From Burkholderiales bacterium (GTDB lineage: Bacteria > Pseudomonadota > Gammaproteobacteria > Burkholderiales > SG8-41): 64,000 nt of DNA. Below are positions 7,892-16,770 of the stretch, one piece after another. The notes beneath the pieces were generated by a model. The model was not told where the DNA came from and did no database searches. It worked only from the letters and a program-made list of their open reading frames with translations. Each line of letters opens with the position of its first letter. Position 1 is the first letter of the stretch. The translations under genes were made by a program, and so were the position numbers. The DNA lies in contig DATAJS010000011.1 of assembly GCA_036262035.1 (NCBI GenBank), forward strand, positions 207,596-271,595, read 5' to 3'.

Positions 7892-7918
7892 CCCGATAAA
7901 GCCGGGGTCAGACCCGGG
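7876..7918. repeat. GGGGTCAGACCCC palindromic repeat, copy 1
   Basis: Two inverted units, CCGGGGTCTGACCC and CCGGGGTCAGACCCGG, separated by about 8 nt. Further copies lie at 26821-26862, 32693-32735 and 62051-62094, and a degenerate one at 24235-24268. Each copy sits at a gene boundary. Here the repeat supplies the stop codon of the Ldh-type gene. Confidence 0.85.
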
Positions 7919-7931
7919 AAGAAAGGAAAGC

Positions 7932-8720
7932 ATGGAGTTGTCACTGAAAGGACGCACCGCGTTCGTCACCGGTGCGAGCCGCGGCATCGGCCGCCAGATT
8001 TCACTGGCGTTCGCTGCCGAAGGCGTGAACATCGGTTTGTTCGGGCGCGACATCGAGCGCTGCAATACCGTCGCGGCGGAGATCCGCGACAAGCACAAGG
8101 TGAAGGCCGCGGTGATCGGGCTCGACCTCGCCGACGCAGCGGCGATCAAGCCGGCGGTCGAGCGCGCGATCGCCGAGCTCGGCAGCGTCGACATCCTCGT
8201 CAACTGCGCGGGCGGCGCGTATCGCGGCAGGCTCGCGGACATTCCGGACGAGCTGTGGGAAGCCTATTTCGCGGTGAAGCCGCTCGGTCTCATCCGCATG
8301 ACGCGCGAGACGATGCCGTACCTCAAAAAGTCCGACCAGGCGCGCGTCATCCACATCTCGGGCACGCGCGGGCGCGAGCCGCACGGCGTGCAGGTGATGT
8401 CGGGACCGATCAACCTCGGCACGCTGTCCATCACCAAGGCGATGGCGAACGAGTTCGGCCCGGCGGGCGTCACGGTCAACGCGATCTGTCCCGGCTCGAC
8501 CGACACCGGGCGCTGGACCGAGCTCGTCAAGGTGGCCGCGCGCGACCGCGGCATCTCCGAAGCCGAAGCCGAGAAGCAGCTCGTCGCCGACGTGCCGATG
8601 GGGCGCGTGGTGAAGCCTCACGACGTCGCCGACCTCGCGGTGTTCCTCGCCTCGGCCCGCGCCGGCATGATCACCGGCACTTCGATCAACGTCGACGGGG
8701 GGCGTACGCGTGGGATTTGA
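7932..8720 (+). CDS. SDR-family oxidoreductase lacking the catalytic tyrosine
   Basis: 262 residues; AGAAAGGAAAG precedes ATG 7932. The cofactor motif TGASRGIG is near residue 14, NCAGG replaces NNAG, and the substrate-loop PG motif (CPGSTDTGR) and C-terminal INVDGGRTRG are normal for classical SDR enzymes. The active-site segment reads SGPINLGTLSITKAM: the lysine is present but the tyrosine four residues before it (YxxxK) is leucine. The Ser of the triad is in HISGTRG. Loss of Tyr usually abolishes classical dehydrogenase activity, so it may have altered chemistry or be a non-catalytic binder. It overlaps the next receptor gene by 11 bp and shares an operon with the Ldh-type enzyme. Confidence 0.87.
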   Translation: MELSLKGRTAFVTGASRGIGRQISLAFAAEGVNIGLFGRDIERCNTVAAEIRDKHKVKAAVIGLDLADAAAIKPAVERAIAELGSVDILVNCAGGAYRGRLADIPDELWEAYFAVKPLGLIRMTRETMPYLKKSDQARVIHISGTRGREPHGVQVMSGPINLGTLSITKAMANEFGPAGVTVNAICPGSTDTGRWTELVKVAARDRGISEAEAEKQLVADVPMGRVVKPHDVADLAVFLASARAGMITGTSINVDGGRTRGI

Positions 8721-9687
8721 GTTGCGCGGCGCGCTGGGTGACGCGCTGGCGCTCATCTCGTCCATCTGTGCACTGTCCGCCTCCGCCCAAAACTATCCGG
8801 ATCGCACCATAAGGCTCGTCGTTCCTCTCGCGCCCGGCGGCGGCAACGACGCCGCGGCGCGCGTCATCGCGGCCGAGCTCGGCAAGCGGCTCGGGCAGCA
8901 GGTGGTGGTGGACAACCGCCCCGGCGGCGGCTCGGTCATCGCCTCGCAGCTCGTGCTCAACGCGCCGGCGGACGGTCACACCCTGTATCTCGTCAGCACC
9001 AACTTCAGCATGGCGCCGCTGCTGCAGTCGAAGCTTCCGTTCGATGCTTTTCGCGATTTCACGCATCTCACGCGCGTGGGCATCTCGCCGGGCGGGCTGA
9101 TCGTGCATCCGTCGCTGCCGGTCTACAAGATGAAGGACCTGATCGCCATCGCGCGCGCGAAGCCCGGCGAGATCACGTTCGGCTCGTCGGGGCCGGGCGG
9201 CGGCTCGCACCTCGGCGGCGAGCTCTTCAACCTGCTCGCGAACGTGAAGCTCACGCACGTGCCGTACAAAGGCAGCGCGCTCGCCACCACCTCGGTGCTG
9301 AGCGGCGAGACCTCGGTTGCGTTCACCAACCCGACCGCGTCGCTGCCGCTGATACGCAGCGGGCGGCTGCGCCTGGTCGCGGTGACGACGGCGAAGCGCT
9401 GGCCGCTGTTACGCGACACGCCGACGATCGCCGAGTCCGGAGTGCCCGGCTACGAGCACATCATCTGGAACGGACTGTCGGTGCGGGCGGGCACGCCGCA
9501 GCCGATCGTCGACCGGCTGCACAGGGACACGGTCGAGGTACTGAAGACGTCGGTCGTCGCGGAGCTGCTCGCGCGCGACGGCGCGCTGCCGTCGCCCGAG
9601 ACCCCTCAGGCATTCGCGCGTTTCCTCGCCGACGAGCACCGCAAATGGGCGCCGGTGGTGAAGAGAGCGGGGATCAGCGCGTTGTAA
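8710..9687 (+). CDS. Bug-family periplasmic solute receptor
   Basis: 325 residues starting at GTG 8710, inside the end of the SDR gene (11-bp overlap), so it is probably translationally coupled. The N-terminus MGFELRGALGDALALISSICALSASAQ acts as a somewhat long signal peptide; the mature protein begins near NYPDRTIRLVVPLAPGGGND. Other hallmarks: VVVDNRPGGGS, APADGHTLYLVS, VPYKGSALA, LRDTPTIAESGVPG. It is the second Bug receptor of this five-gene stretch, which suggests two related ligands or a recent duplication with divergence. The opposite-strand small gene ends only 9 bp beyond its stop. Confidence 0.92.
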   Translation: MGFELRGALGDALALISSICALSASAQNYPDRTIRLVVPLAPGGGNDAAARVIAAELGKRLGQQVVVDNRPGGGSVIASQLVLNAPADGHTLYLVSTNFSMAPLLQSKLPFDAFRDFTHLTRVGISPGGLIVHPSLPVYKMKDLIAIARAKPGEITFGSSGPGGGSHLGGELFNLLANVKLTHVPYKGSALATTSVLSGETSVAFTNPTASLPLIRSGRLRLVAVTTAKRWPLLRDTPTIAESGVPGYEHIIWNGLSVRAGTPQPIVDRLHRDTVEVLKTSVVAELLARDGALPSPETPQAFARFLADEHRKWAPVVKRAGISAL

Positions 9688-9696
9688 CCGCGGGCG

Positions 9697-10071
9697 TCAG
9701 GCCGGGGCCGGAGGCGCTCGACGCACGGTCGAAGCGCGCGTCCGGCAAATCGGCTCGCGCGAATCGTGAAGACGGCGTGAAGACCGAACGGCCGGCAGCG
9801 TGCACAGCCGGTCCGCGGCGGCGCTGAAGGCCGAGGTCACCTCGTCGATCATCTTCGCGTCGCGCGGCGCCGTGGTGACCGCGCGCCGCGAGCGCAGCAG
9901 CGAGAGTCGTCGCATCACGTCGCCCGCGTCGCGCACCGGCATGCGTGTGGCGTCTTCGGGAACGGCGCGCGCGGCACCGCCGCGGTATTCCACCGTTTCG
10001 ACGTATGCCGTGAGCAGGAAGTACACGATGTGCTCGCTGGCCGCGAGCTTCAGCGCGTCGATGATGATCAT
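9697..10071 (-). CDS. Hypothetical protein, about 124 residues
   Basis: An open minus-strand frame whose most likely start is ATG 10071, because AAAGGA lies 9 nt upstream; ATG 10089 is a weaker alternative. The product begins MIIIDALKLAASEHIVYFLL, with a mixed hydrophobic N-terminus and no clear signal peptide, followed by arginine-rich sequence with DVMRRLSLL and DEVTSAFSAAADRLC. I do not recognise the family. It is convergent with the Bug gene at 8710-9687. Coding potential is moderate; the second half could be non-coding. Confidence 0.45.
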   Translation of the reverse strand: MIIIDALKLAASEHIVYFLLTAYVETVEYRGGAARAVPEDATRMPVRDAGDVMRRLSLLRSRRAVTTAPRDAKMIDEVTSAFSAAADRLCTLPAVRSSRRLHDSREPICRTRASTVRRAPPAPA

Positions 10072-10297
10072 GATCTGCGATCCTTTCATGAAGCTTTCGT
10101 CGGAGTGCCGGAATCGTCATGACACCCGACTGATTAGTCACGCGCGTTCTCTCTTTGTGCCCCGGGACGCGTTCATCATTTCTTGCGCGACTCACAAGTA
10201 ATTTCAGTCGAGCGAGACGTAAGGAAGACAAATCGATGTGCTAGCGCGTTGACGCATGTCGCGGACTTGGCTAACGTCGTTCGACACAGGGGGCTTC

Positions 10298-12303
10298 ATG
10301 AGCGCATCCGGGCATCGCGGCGAACCACCGATGGCTCTCTATGCGTCGCTGCTCTCGCCGTTCACGCTGGCGGGCAAACGCCTGAAGAACCGGCTCGTGC
10401 ACGCGTCGATGACGACGCTGATGGGCGAGAACGCGCGGGTCACCGACCGGCTCATCCAGTACCACGCCAACCGCGCGCACGGCGGCGCGGCGCTGATCGT
10501 CACCGAGCCGCTCAGCATGGCGGCGCACCAGGTGCTGCCGAACAAGGTGCGCGTCTGGAACGACGACAATCTTGACGGGCTGAAGCGCTGGGCGGACGCA
10601 GTCGAATCGCACGACTGCCGGCTGCTCGGCCAGCTCCAGGATCCGGGACGCGGCGGTCATGCCCCGGGCAAGAACCCCGCGGCGGTCGGGGCTTCGTATC
10701 TCCCGGACGACATCAGCTGGACCGTGCCTCACGCGTTGAGCGCCGCGGAGATCCGCCGCATGACGTCCGAGCTCGCCGAAGCGGCGGCGAGGCTCCAGCG
10801 CTGCGGCTTCAGCGGCGTCGAGATCTCCGCCGGACACGGCCACATGTTCCACCAGTTCCTCTCGCCGTGGTCGAACGGCCGCGACGACGAATACGGCGGC
10901 GATCTGCCGGGCCGCGCGCGCTTCCTCGTCGAAGTGATCGAAGCGCTGCGCCGGACGTGCGGAGACGGCTTCATCGTCGGCGTGAAGCTTCCCGGCAACG
11001 ACGGTGTCAAAGGCGGCGTCGATCCCGGCGAGGCCGCGCGCATCACCCGCCATCTGGCTTCCGGCGCCGCGCCCGACTACTTCTGCTTCGCGCAGGGCAG
11101 CCACGCGCGCTCGCTCGAGCTGCACGTGCCCGACGGCAACGGACCGCGGGCGCCTTACCTGCCGCTGATCCGCGAGCTGAAGCGCTCGGCCGGGAAAGTG
11201 CCGGTCGTCGCGCTCGGTCGCATCACCGATCCCGCGGAAGCCGACCGCATCGTCGAGCGCGGAGACGCCGAGCTCGTCGCGCTCGGCCGCGCGCTCGTCA
11301 CCGATCCGGCGTGGCTGAAAAAAGCGTCCGAAGGCCGCGCCCACGACATTCGTTACTGCGTGTCGTGCAATAGCTGCTGGGACACGACGGTCACCACGCA
11401 CAAGCCGATCGCGTGCGACAACAACCCGCGCGTCGGCAGACCCGACGAAGTCGACTGGCATCCCGCGCCCGCGACGGTGCGCAAGCGCGTGGTGGTGGTC
11501 GGCGCCGGCATCGCCGGTATGGAGGCGGCGTGGATCGCCGGCGCGCGCGGTCACCACGTGACGGTGTACGGGGCGTCGAGCGAGATCGGCGGCAAGACGC
11601 GGTTGCGTGCGGGACTTCCGGGCGGCGAGGCGCTGTCGGGCATCTACGACTATCAACGTGCGCAGGCGATCAAGGCCGGCGTGCGGTTCGAGCTGGGGCT
11701 GACCATCGACGCGGCCGATGTGATCGCGCTGAAACCCGATGCGGTGGTCCTCGCCACGGGCGCCGACATGATCGCGCCGCCCTGGCTGCCGGCCGAGTAC
11801 CGCGAAGCGGTCCCGGACCTGCGCAGCGCGATGGCTGCGTTGCGCGGTCACGCCGTGCGCCAGCACGGCACCGCGGTCATCGTCGACACCGATCACACCG
11901 ACGGCACGTACGCATCGGCCGAGCTCCTGCGCTCGATCTTCGATCGCGTCGTCGTGATCACGCCGCGCGAGGCGATCGCGCAGGACGTGGCGCTGGTGAC
12001 GCGGCAGGGCATACAACGCCGCTTCCACGAGAAGCGGATCGGCGTCGTCACGTTGTGGAGCCGCGCATCACCGCGCGCTTCGAAGACGGCGTGCTCGAAA
12101 CGGTGAACGTCTACAACGGCGAGACGCAGGAGATCGCGGACGTCGCGTTCCTCGCGTATGCGTCGCCGCGTGCGCCGCGGGTCGAGCTCGTGGCGCCGCT
12201 CAGAGCAGCGGGACTCGATACGAGGCGGGTCGGCGACTGCGCCTTTGCGCGCGGGGTGATGGCTGCGACCGCCGAAGGTCATGCCGCGGGCAACGCGATA
12301 TAG
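10298..12303 (+). pseudogene. Trimethylamine-dehydrogenase/dienoyl-CoA-reductase-like flavoprotein, single-base frameshift near 12050-12056
   Basis: The frame opens at ATG 10298 (AGGGGG upstream). The first 340 residues form an old-yellow-enzyme barrel (LLSPFTLAGKRLKNRLVHASM; SGVEISAGHGHMFHQFLSPWSN). A 4Fe-4S motif CVSCNSCW...C with CX2CX2CX12C spacing as in trimethylamine dehydrogenase follows, then an NAD(P)/FAD domain starting RVVVVGAGIAGMEAAW. Near residue 585 the frame shifts: one base seems missing in TTGTGGAG (12054-12061), and the remaining 80 residues (EPRITARFEDGVLE to the stop at 12301) continue in the next frame. Restoring one G would give a full 668-residue protein. Either a sequencing/assembly error or a recent inactivation; everything else looks intact. 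Confidence 0.8.
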
Positions 12304-14317
12304 CGCGCTGCGCCGCAGTGTGCTGCGCGCGGGCGTCGCGCTCGGAGCGACGATCGCGCTGCCGCCGCTTGCTGCGAGCTCGGCGGCGCAGCCGCGAAAA
12401 GCGCCTGCACTGGTGCCGCGCAGGCTGTACTTCGTCCGCGCGGATTACGTCAACGTGCGCGTGAGCCCCGACGGCAATCATCTCTCGTATCTCGCGCCGG
12501 TGAACGGCGTGCTGAATCTCTTCGTCGCGCCGGTATCGGCGCCGAATGCCGCGCGGCAGCTCACCCAGGTGACCGACCGGGACATCGGGTGGCGCTACGA
12601 GTGGGCGCACAACAACCGCTACATCGTGTTCTTTCGGGACCGCGACGGCGACGAGAACTGGCGCGCGTCGAGCATCGACATCGCGAGCGGCGCGGTGAAG
12701 CTCCTCACGCCGGAGCGCGGCGTGCGCGCCCTGATGCAGGAGGTCAGCCACCTGTATCCCGACGAGATGCTGGTGCAGCTCAACGCGCGCGACCGCGGGC
12801 GCTTCGACATCCACCGCATCAACGTCGTCACCGGCGAATCCGCGCTCGTCTTCGAGAATCGCGAGTTCGCGTGGATCTTCACCGACAGCACGTTCAAAGT
12901 GCGGCTCGGCGCGCGGTACGTGCCCAGCGGCGACCTCGAGCTGATGCAGCGCGCCGGCGACGGCTGGGCCCCGTTCATGACGATGGCGCTGGAGGACGTC
13001 GAAAGCTCGACCTTCATCGACATCGACGCCGACGGCAGGACGCTGTATCTCGCCGATTCGCGAGGCCGCGACAAGGCGGCGCTCGTGGCGCTGGACATGA
13101 CGTCGGCCAAGGCGACCGTGCTCGCGCAGGACCGCGACGCCGACATCGTCCGCGTGCAGCTCGATCACCGCACGCGCAAGCCGCTCGCGGCGGCTGCGGT
13201 GAAGGACCGCGTGCGCTGGCAGGGGCTCGACGCGGCCTCGCGCCGCGAGCTCGAGCGCTTCTCGGACGCCGGCCGCGGCGACCTCGAGATCCTGAGCCGC
13301 AGCCTCGACGGCGATAAAGTCACCGCCTATTACGAGCGCGACGACGCGAGCGGCGAGTACGCGCTGTACGAGCGTTCGACCGGCCGTGTGCGCAAGCTCT
13401 ACCGGGCGCGCGCCGCGCTCGATGCCGCGGGATTGAGGCCGATGCAGCCGGTGGCGATCCGCGCCCGCGACGGTCTCACGCTCAACTCGTATCTGACGCT
13501 GCCCGCGCGCGACGCCAGGCGCGTGCCCCTCGTGCTCGTCATCCATGGCGGGCCGTACTGGCGCGACAGCTGGGGCTATTCCGGCGTGCACCAGTTCCTG
13601 GCGAACCGCGGCTACGCCGTGCTCAGCATCAACTTCCGCGGCTCGACCGGTTTCGGCAAGTCGTTCGTCAGCGCCGCCGACCGGCAATGGGGCGCGCGCA
13701 TGCACGACGACCTCATCGACGGGCTCGACTGGGCGATCGAGCAGGGCTATGCGGACCCGCAGCGCGTCGGCTTCTACGGCGCGAGCTACGGCGGGTATTC
13801 GGCGTTGACCGCGGCGACGCGCACGCCCGAGCGCTTCGCGTGCATCGTCGACATCTTCGGGATCTCGAACCTGCTCACCTTCATGGCGACGATCCCCGAG
13901 TACTGGAAGCCGTGGTTCAGCGTGTGGAAGACCGGTGTCGGCAATCCCGATACCGAGGAAGGCCGCGAGTTCCTGCGCAGCCGTTCGCCGCTCTTCAATC
14001 TCGAGCGCGCGACCAGGCCCATCCTGATCGCGCAGGGCATGCGGGACGTGCGCGTGGTCGCGGCGGAGTCGGAGCAGATGGTGGCGGCCCTGAAGAAGAA
14101 CGGCGCGCCGGTGACCTACGTGACCTTCCCGGACGAAGGCCACGGCTTCGTGCGCAACGAGAACCGGCTCGCATTCTATGCGGTGGTCGAGGCGTTCTTC
14201 GCCAGGCACCTCGGCGGCCGCTATCAGCCGGTGGGAGGCGACTTCGCCGGGTCGTCGATCAGGATCGAGACCGGCGGCGAGCTCATCCCGGGGCTGCCGG
14301 AAGCGAGAGCGACGTAA
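12281..14317 (+). CDS. S9-family prolyl-oligopeptidase-like serine peptidase, probably Tat-exported
   Basis: 678 residues, starting inside the last 23 bp of the preceding gene. The N-terminus has two arginine pairs ahead of a hydrophobic stretch (RRSVLRAGVALGATIALPPL), compatible with a Tat signal. Residues about 45-400 form the beta-propeller with repeated SPDG/DRDGDEN-type blades; residues 400-650 are the alpha/beta-hydrolase domain with VIHGGPYWRDSWGY (oxyanion region), the nucleophile S502 in GASYGGY, an Asp in GMRDVRV and the His in DEGHGF. These are the expected acyl-aminoacyl-peptidase/dipeptidyl-peptidase features. It probably trims peptides in the periplasm. A repeat cluster follows the stop. 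Confidence 0.92.
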   Translation: MPRATRYSALRRSVLRAGVALGATIALPPLAASSAAQPRKAPALVPRRLYFVRADYVNVRVSPDGNHLSYLAPVNGVLNLFVAPVSAPNAARQLTQVTDRDIGWRYEWAHNNRYIVFFRDRDGDENWRASSIDIASGAVKLLTPERGVRALMQEVSHLYPDEMLVQLNARDRGRFDIHRINVVTGESALVFENREFAWIFTDSTFKVRLGARYVPSGDLELMQRAGDGWAPFMTMALEDVESSTFIDIDADGRTLYLADSRGRDKAALVALDMTSAKATVLAQDRDADIVRVQLDHRTRKPLAAAAVKDRVRWQGLDAASRRELERFSDAGRGDLEILSRSLDGDKVTAYYERDDASGEYALYERSTGRVRKLYRARAALDAAGLRPMQPVAIRARDGLTLNSYLTLPARDARRVPLVLVIHGGPYWRDSWGYSGVHQFLANRGYAVLSINFRGSTGFGKSFVSAADRQWGARMHDDLIDGLDWAIEQGYADPQRVGFYGASYGGYSALTAATRTPERFACIVDIFGISNLLTFMATIPEYWKPWFSVWKTGVGNPDTEEGREFLRSRSPLFNLERATRPILIAQGMRDVRVVAAESEQMVAALKKNGAPVTYVTFPDEGHGFVRNENRLAFYAVVEAFFARHLGGRYQPVGGDFAGSSIRIETGGELIPGLPEARAT

Positions 14318-14322
14318 GAAGT

Positions 14323-14414
14323 CGTCATTCCCGACCCGCGATAGCGGAAGTGATCGGGAATCCATTCAACGTTAGAGCCTCCAAAATGGTTTCCCGCCTT
14401 CGCGGGAATGACGG
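14323..14414. repeat. ATTCCCGCnnnnGCGGGAAT dispersed repeat, double unit
   Basis: Two inverted units in head-to-head order: one starting GTCATTCCCGACCCGCGATAG with its partner TGATCGGGAATCC, then TTTCCCGCCTTCGCGGGAAT at 14390-14409. They fill the space between convergent genes (S9 peptidase and SDR). Six other copies occur in the window. The arms can fold into hairpins, so bidirectional termination is plausible. Confidence 0.8.
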
Positions 14415-14420
14415 TTCGGC

Positions 14421-15359
14421 CTACGCCGGTCGCACGTTCGATTCCATCGCTTCCTTCTTGTCGGCGGCGTTCTCGTTGCCGCGGCCGTGGGTGCGGCCGT
14501 CTTCGCTCGCCTTGTAGAGCGACCCCTGCAGTCCGTGCTTCGGCGGCTCGTCGCGCTGCTGCTTGCCCATGTACGACTTCGCCATGCGCTCGGCGATGCG
14601 GGGCATCAGCGCGGACATCGTGGTGTTGAGCTTGGACATCGTGCCGACCTTGATGTGGTGCACCGGGTCGACCGCGGCGTCGAGGATCGCGCTCGCCACT
14701 TTCTCGGGCTCGATCATCGGCGTCGGCAGCTTCGGCTCCTGCGAGAGGTAATTCGCCGCGTGCTCGGGATAGGGCGTGTCGACCGCGGTCGGCTGGATCA
14801 GCGTGATCGAGATCGGCGCCTTGTCGGCGTGCATCTCGACGCGCAGCGAATCGGTGAAGCCTTTGACCGCGTGCTTGCTCGCCGAGTACATCCCTTGCAG
14901 CGGTATCGCGGCTTCGGACGCTTCGCTGCCGATGTTGATCAGCGCGCCGCCGTTCGCTTTCAGGTGCGGCAATGCGACGAGCGAGCCGTACACGACGCCC
15001 CAGAAGTTGGTTTCGAAGAGCCGGCGGCTGTCCGCGTCGTCGATCTCGTCGATGCGTCCATAGATCGAGACCGCGGCGTCGTTGATCCAGGTGTCGATGC
15101 GGCCGAAGCGCCCGATCGCGGTCTGCGCGATACGCTCGACGTCTTCACGCTGTCCCACGTCGGCCTTGACCGCGACCGCTTCGCCGCCGAACGCGACGAT
15201 GTCCTGCACGATCGCATCGAGCGTCTGCGCGCTGCGCGCGGCGAGCACCACTTTCGCGCCCTGGTCGGCGGCGGCGATGGCGGTCGCGAGACCGATGCCG
15301 CTCGACGCACCGGTGATCACGACGACTTGCTGGTTGAGCGGTTTGAGCTTGAGAGCCAT
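14421..15359 (-). CDS. SDR-family oxidoreductase with basic C-terminal tail
   Basis: 312 residues. Classical SDR motifs are complete: TGASSGIG near residue 17, NDAAVS in place of NNAG, catalytic Ser in INIGSEAS, and YSASK (MYSASKHAVKGF). It is longer than most classical SDRs because the last 60 residues (AERMAKSYMGKQQRDEPPKHG onward) form a charged, low-complexity tail. This resembles the group of membrane-associated SDRs with C-terminal extensions. GGAGATAACCC sits upstream of ATG 15359. It stands alone, diverging from the cytochrome peroxidase gene with 148 bp between starts. The substrate is unknown. Confidence 0.92.
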   Translation of the reverse strand: MALKLKPLNQQVVVITGASSGIGLATAIAAADQGAKVVLAARSAQTLDAIVQDIVAFGGEAVAVKADVGQREDVERIAQTAIGRFGRIDTWINDAAVSIYGRIDEIDDADSRRLFETNFWGVVYGSLVALPHLKANGGALINIGSEASEAAIPLQGMYSASKHAVKGFTDSLRVEMHADKAPISITLIQPTAVDTPYPEHAANYLSQEPKLPTPMIEPEKVASAILDAAVDPVHHIKVGTMSKLNTTMSALMPRIAERMAKSYMGKQQRDEPPKHGLQGSLYKASEDGRTHGRGNENAADKKEAMESNVRPA

Positions 15360-15507
15360 GGGTTATCTCCTTCAGAACGATCTCCATGGTTTTGCAACCC
15401 CCATGCCGCTGTAAGGCTGGTGTAAGCCTCATGAAAGCGAGTCGAGACCTCGAGCCGTTACAATCGAACGCGCACCGATCTTGCTTTGCCAGGCACGGAG
15501 CCAGTCG

Positions 15508-16731
15508 ATGAGCCGAAACACGCCGGGAACGACACGCACGAAGCACCGCATCGTGGGCGCCGCCGCGCTCGCTGCGTGCACGCTGCTCGCAGCGACGGCG
15601 CGCGCAGACGAAGGTTCGGCGGTGAAGTTCGCGCCGAAGGAGATCGAGACGATCCTGTCGCACGGCCCGTGGCCGATGCCGGCGGTGAAGGACGTCACGA
15701 ACCGCGTCTCGGGCAAGCGCGAAGCGATCGAGCTCGGCACGCGGCTCTTCTTCGAGCAGCGCATGTCGACCGCCGGCCAGGTCTCGTGCGGCACGTGCCA
15801 CGTCCCCGAGCGCAACTGGACCGACAACCTGCCGCGCGGCATCGGCATGGTCGAGGTCTATCGCAACACGCCCACTTTATGGAACCTGCGCGCGGGCCGC
15901 TTCTTCGGCTGGGACGGCGCGTCCGACAGCCTCTGGGCGCAGAGCCTGCGGCCGATCGTGGACGTGCGCGAGCTCGCGTCGAGCCCGCAGCACGTCGCCA
16001 GGCTCGTGCGCGACGACGAACAGCTCGCGTGCCGTTATCGAAAGGCGTTCGGCGCCCCGCCTTCGCAGAGCGACGACGAAGCGGTCTTCGTGAACATCGG
16101 CAAGGCGCTCGCGGCGTTCCTGGAGACGCTCACCAGCGGCCGCACGCCGTTCGACAATTTCCGTGATGCGCTCGCACGCGGCCGGACGCCGCCGCCGGGC
16201 ACGTATTCGGAGCCCGCGCAGCGCGGCCTCAAGATCTTCATCGGCAAGGGCGGTTGCACCAACTGCCACTCGGGGCCCAACTTCACGAGCGGCGAGTTCT
16301 TCAGCACCGGCCTTTCGAAGTTCCAGCCGCTCGGCAAGCCGGACCCGGGCCGTCTCGAAGGCATCCGCACGCTGCTCGAGAGCCGCTACAACCTCATGGG
16401 CAAGTACAACGACGACGTGACCAGGGTGAGCGCGACACGCACCCGCGCGGTGAAGCAGGATCCGTCGACGTTCGGCGAATTCAAGGTGCCCTCGCTGCGC
16501 AACCTCGCGCTGAGCCATCCCTACGCACGCGACGGGCAGGTGGATAGCCTGACCGACGTCGTGCGCCACTACTCGGAGATCGATCCGATCAAGCTCTTCG
16601 CACGGGATGGAAGTCCCGCGAAACCGCTCGAGCTCACCGCGCGCGAGCAGAGCGATCTCGTGGTGTTCCTCGAATCGCTCAGCACTTTCACCAATCCCTG
16701 GCGGCCCGACGACCACGGCGATTGTTTGTGA
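15508..16731 (+). CDS. Dihaem cytochrome c peroxidase / MauG-family protein
   Basis: 407 residues from ATG 15508; a start at 15481 would place extra residues before the signal peptide. A basic N-terminus and hydrophobic run (IVGAAALAACTLLAATARA) predict export. Two haem-attachment motifs are visible, CGTCH (C94-H98) and CTNCH (C250-H254), separated by about 156 residues as expected for the two haem domains. VPSLRNLALSHPYARDGQ is a block common to this family. It should act in the periplasm, reducing hydrogen peroxide or catalysing a MauG-like oxidation. There is no amine dehydrogenase next to it, so the peroxidase role is the more likely one. Confidence 0.93.
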   Translation: MSRNTPGTTRTKHRIVGAAALAACTLLAATARADEGSAVKFAPKEIETILSHGPWPMPAVKDVTNRVSGKREAIELGTRLFFEQRMSTAGQVSCGTCHVPERNWTDNLPRGIGMVEVYRNTPTLWNLRAGRFFGWDGASDSLWAQSLRPIVDVRELASSPQHVARLVRDDEQLACRYRKAFGAPPSQSDDEAVFVNIGKALAAFLETLTSGRTPFDNFRDALARGRTPPPGTYSEPAQRGLKIFIGKGGCTNCHSGPNFTSGEFFSTGLSKFQPLGKPDPGRLEGIRTLLESRYNLMGKYNDDVTRVSATRTRAVKQDPSTFGEFKVPSLRNLALSHPYARDGQVDSLTDVVRHYSEIDPIKLFARDGSPAKPLELTAREQSDLVVFLESLSTFTNPWRPDDHGDCL

Positions 16732-16770
16732 TCGTAGGGTGCGTGGTAACGCACCGCGCCTTTAAAGCCT

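Noticed and set aside
9674..10231. 185-residue minus-strand frame
   Set aside because: Arg-rich, no motif; overlaps the more plausible 9697-10071 frame.
12281..12303. Overlap of the S9 peptidase start with the flavoprotein end as evidence of fusion
   Set aside because: A 23-bp overlap in different frames is common in this compact genome; the Tat signal at the peptidase N-terminus shows it is separate.
12200..14365. 721-residue minus-strand frame opposite the S9 peptidase
   Set aside because: His/Arg/Ala-rich, no motifs, while the plus strand encodes a full peptidase with catalytic triad.
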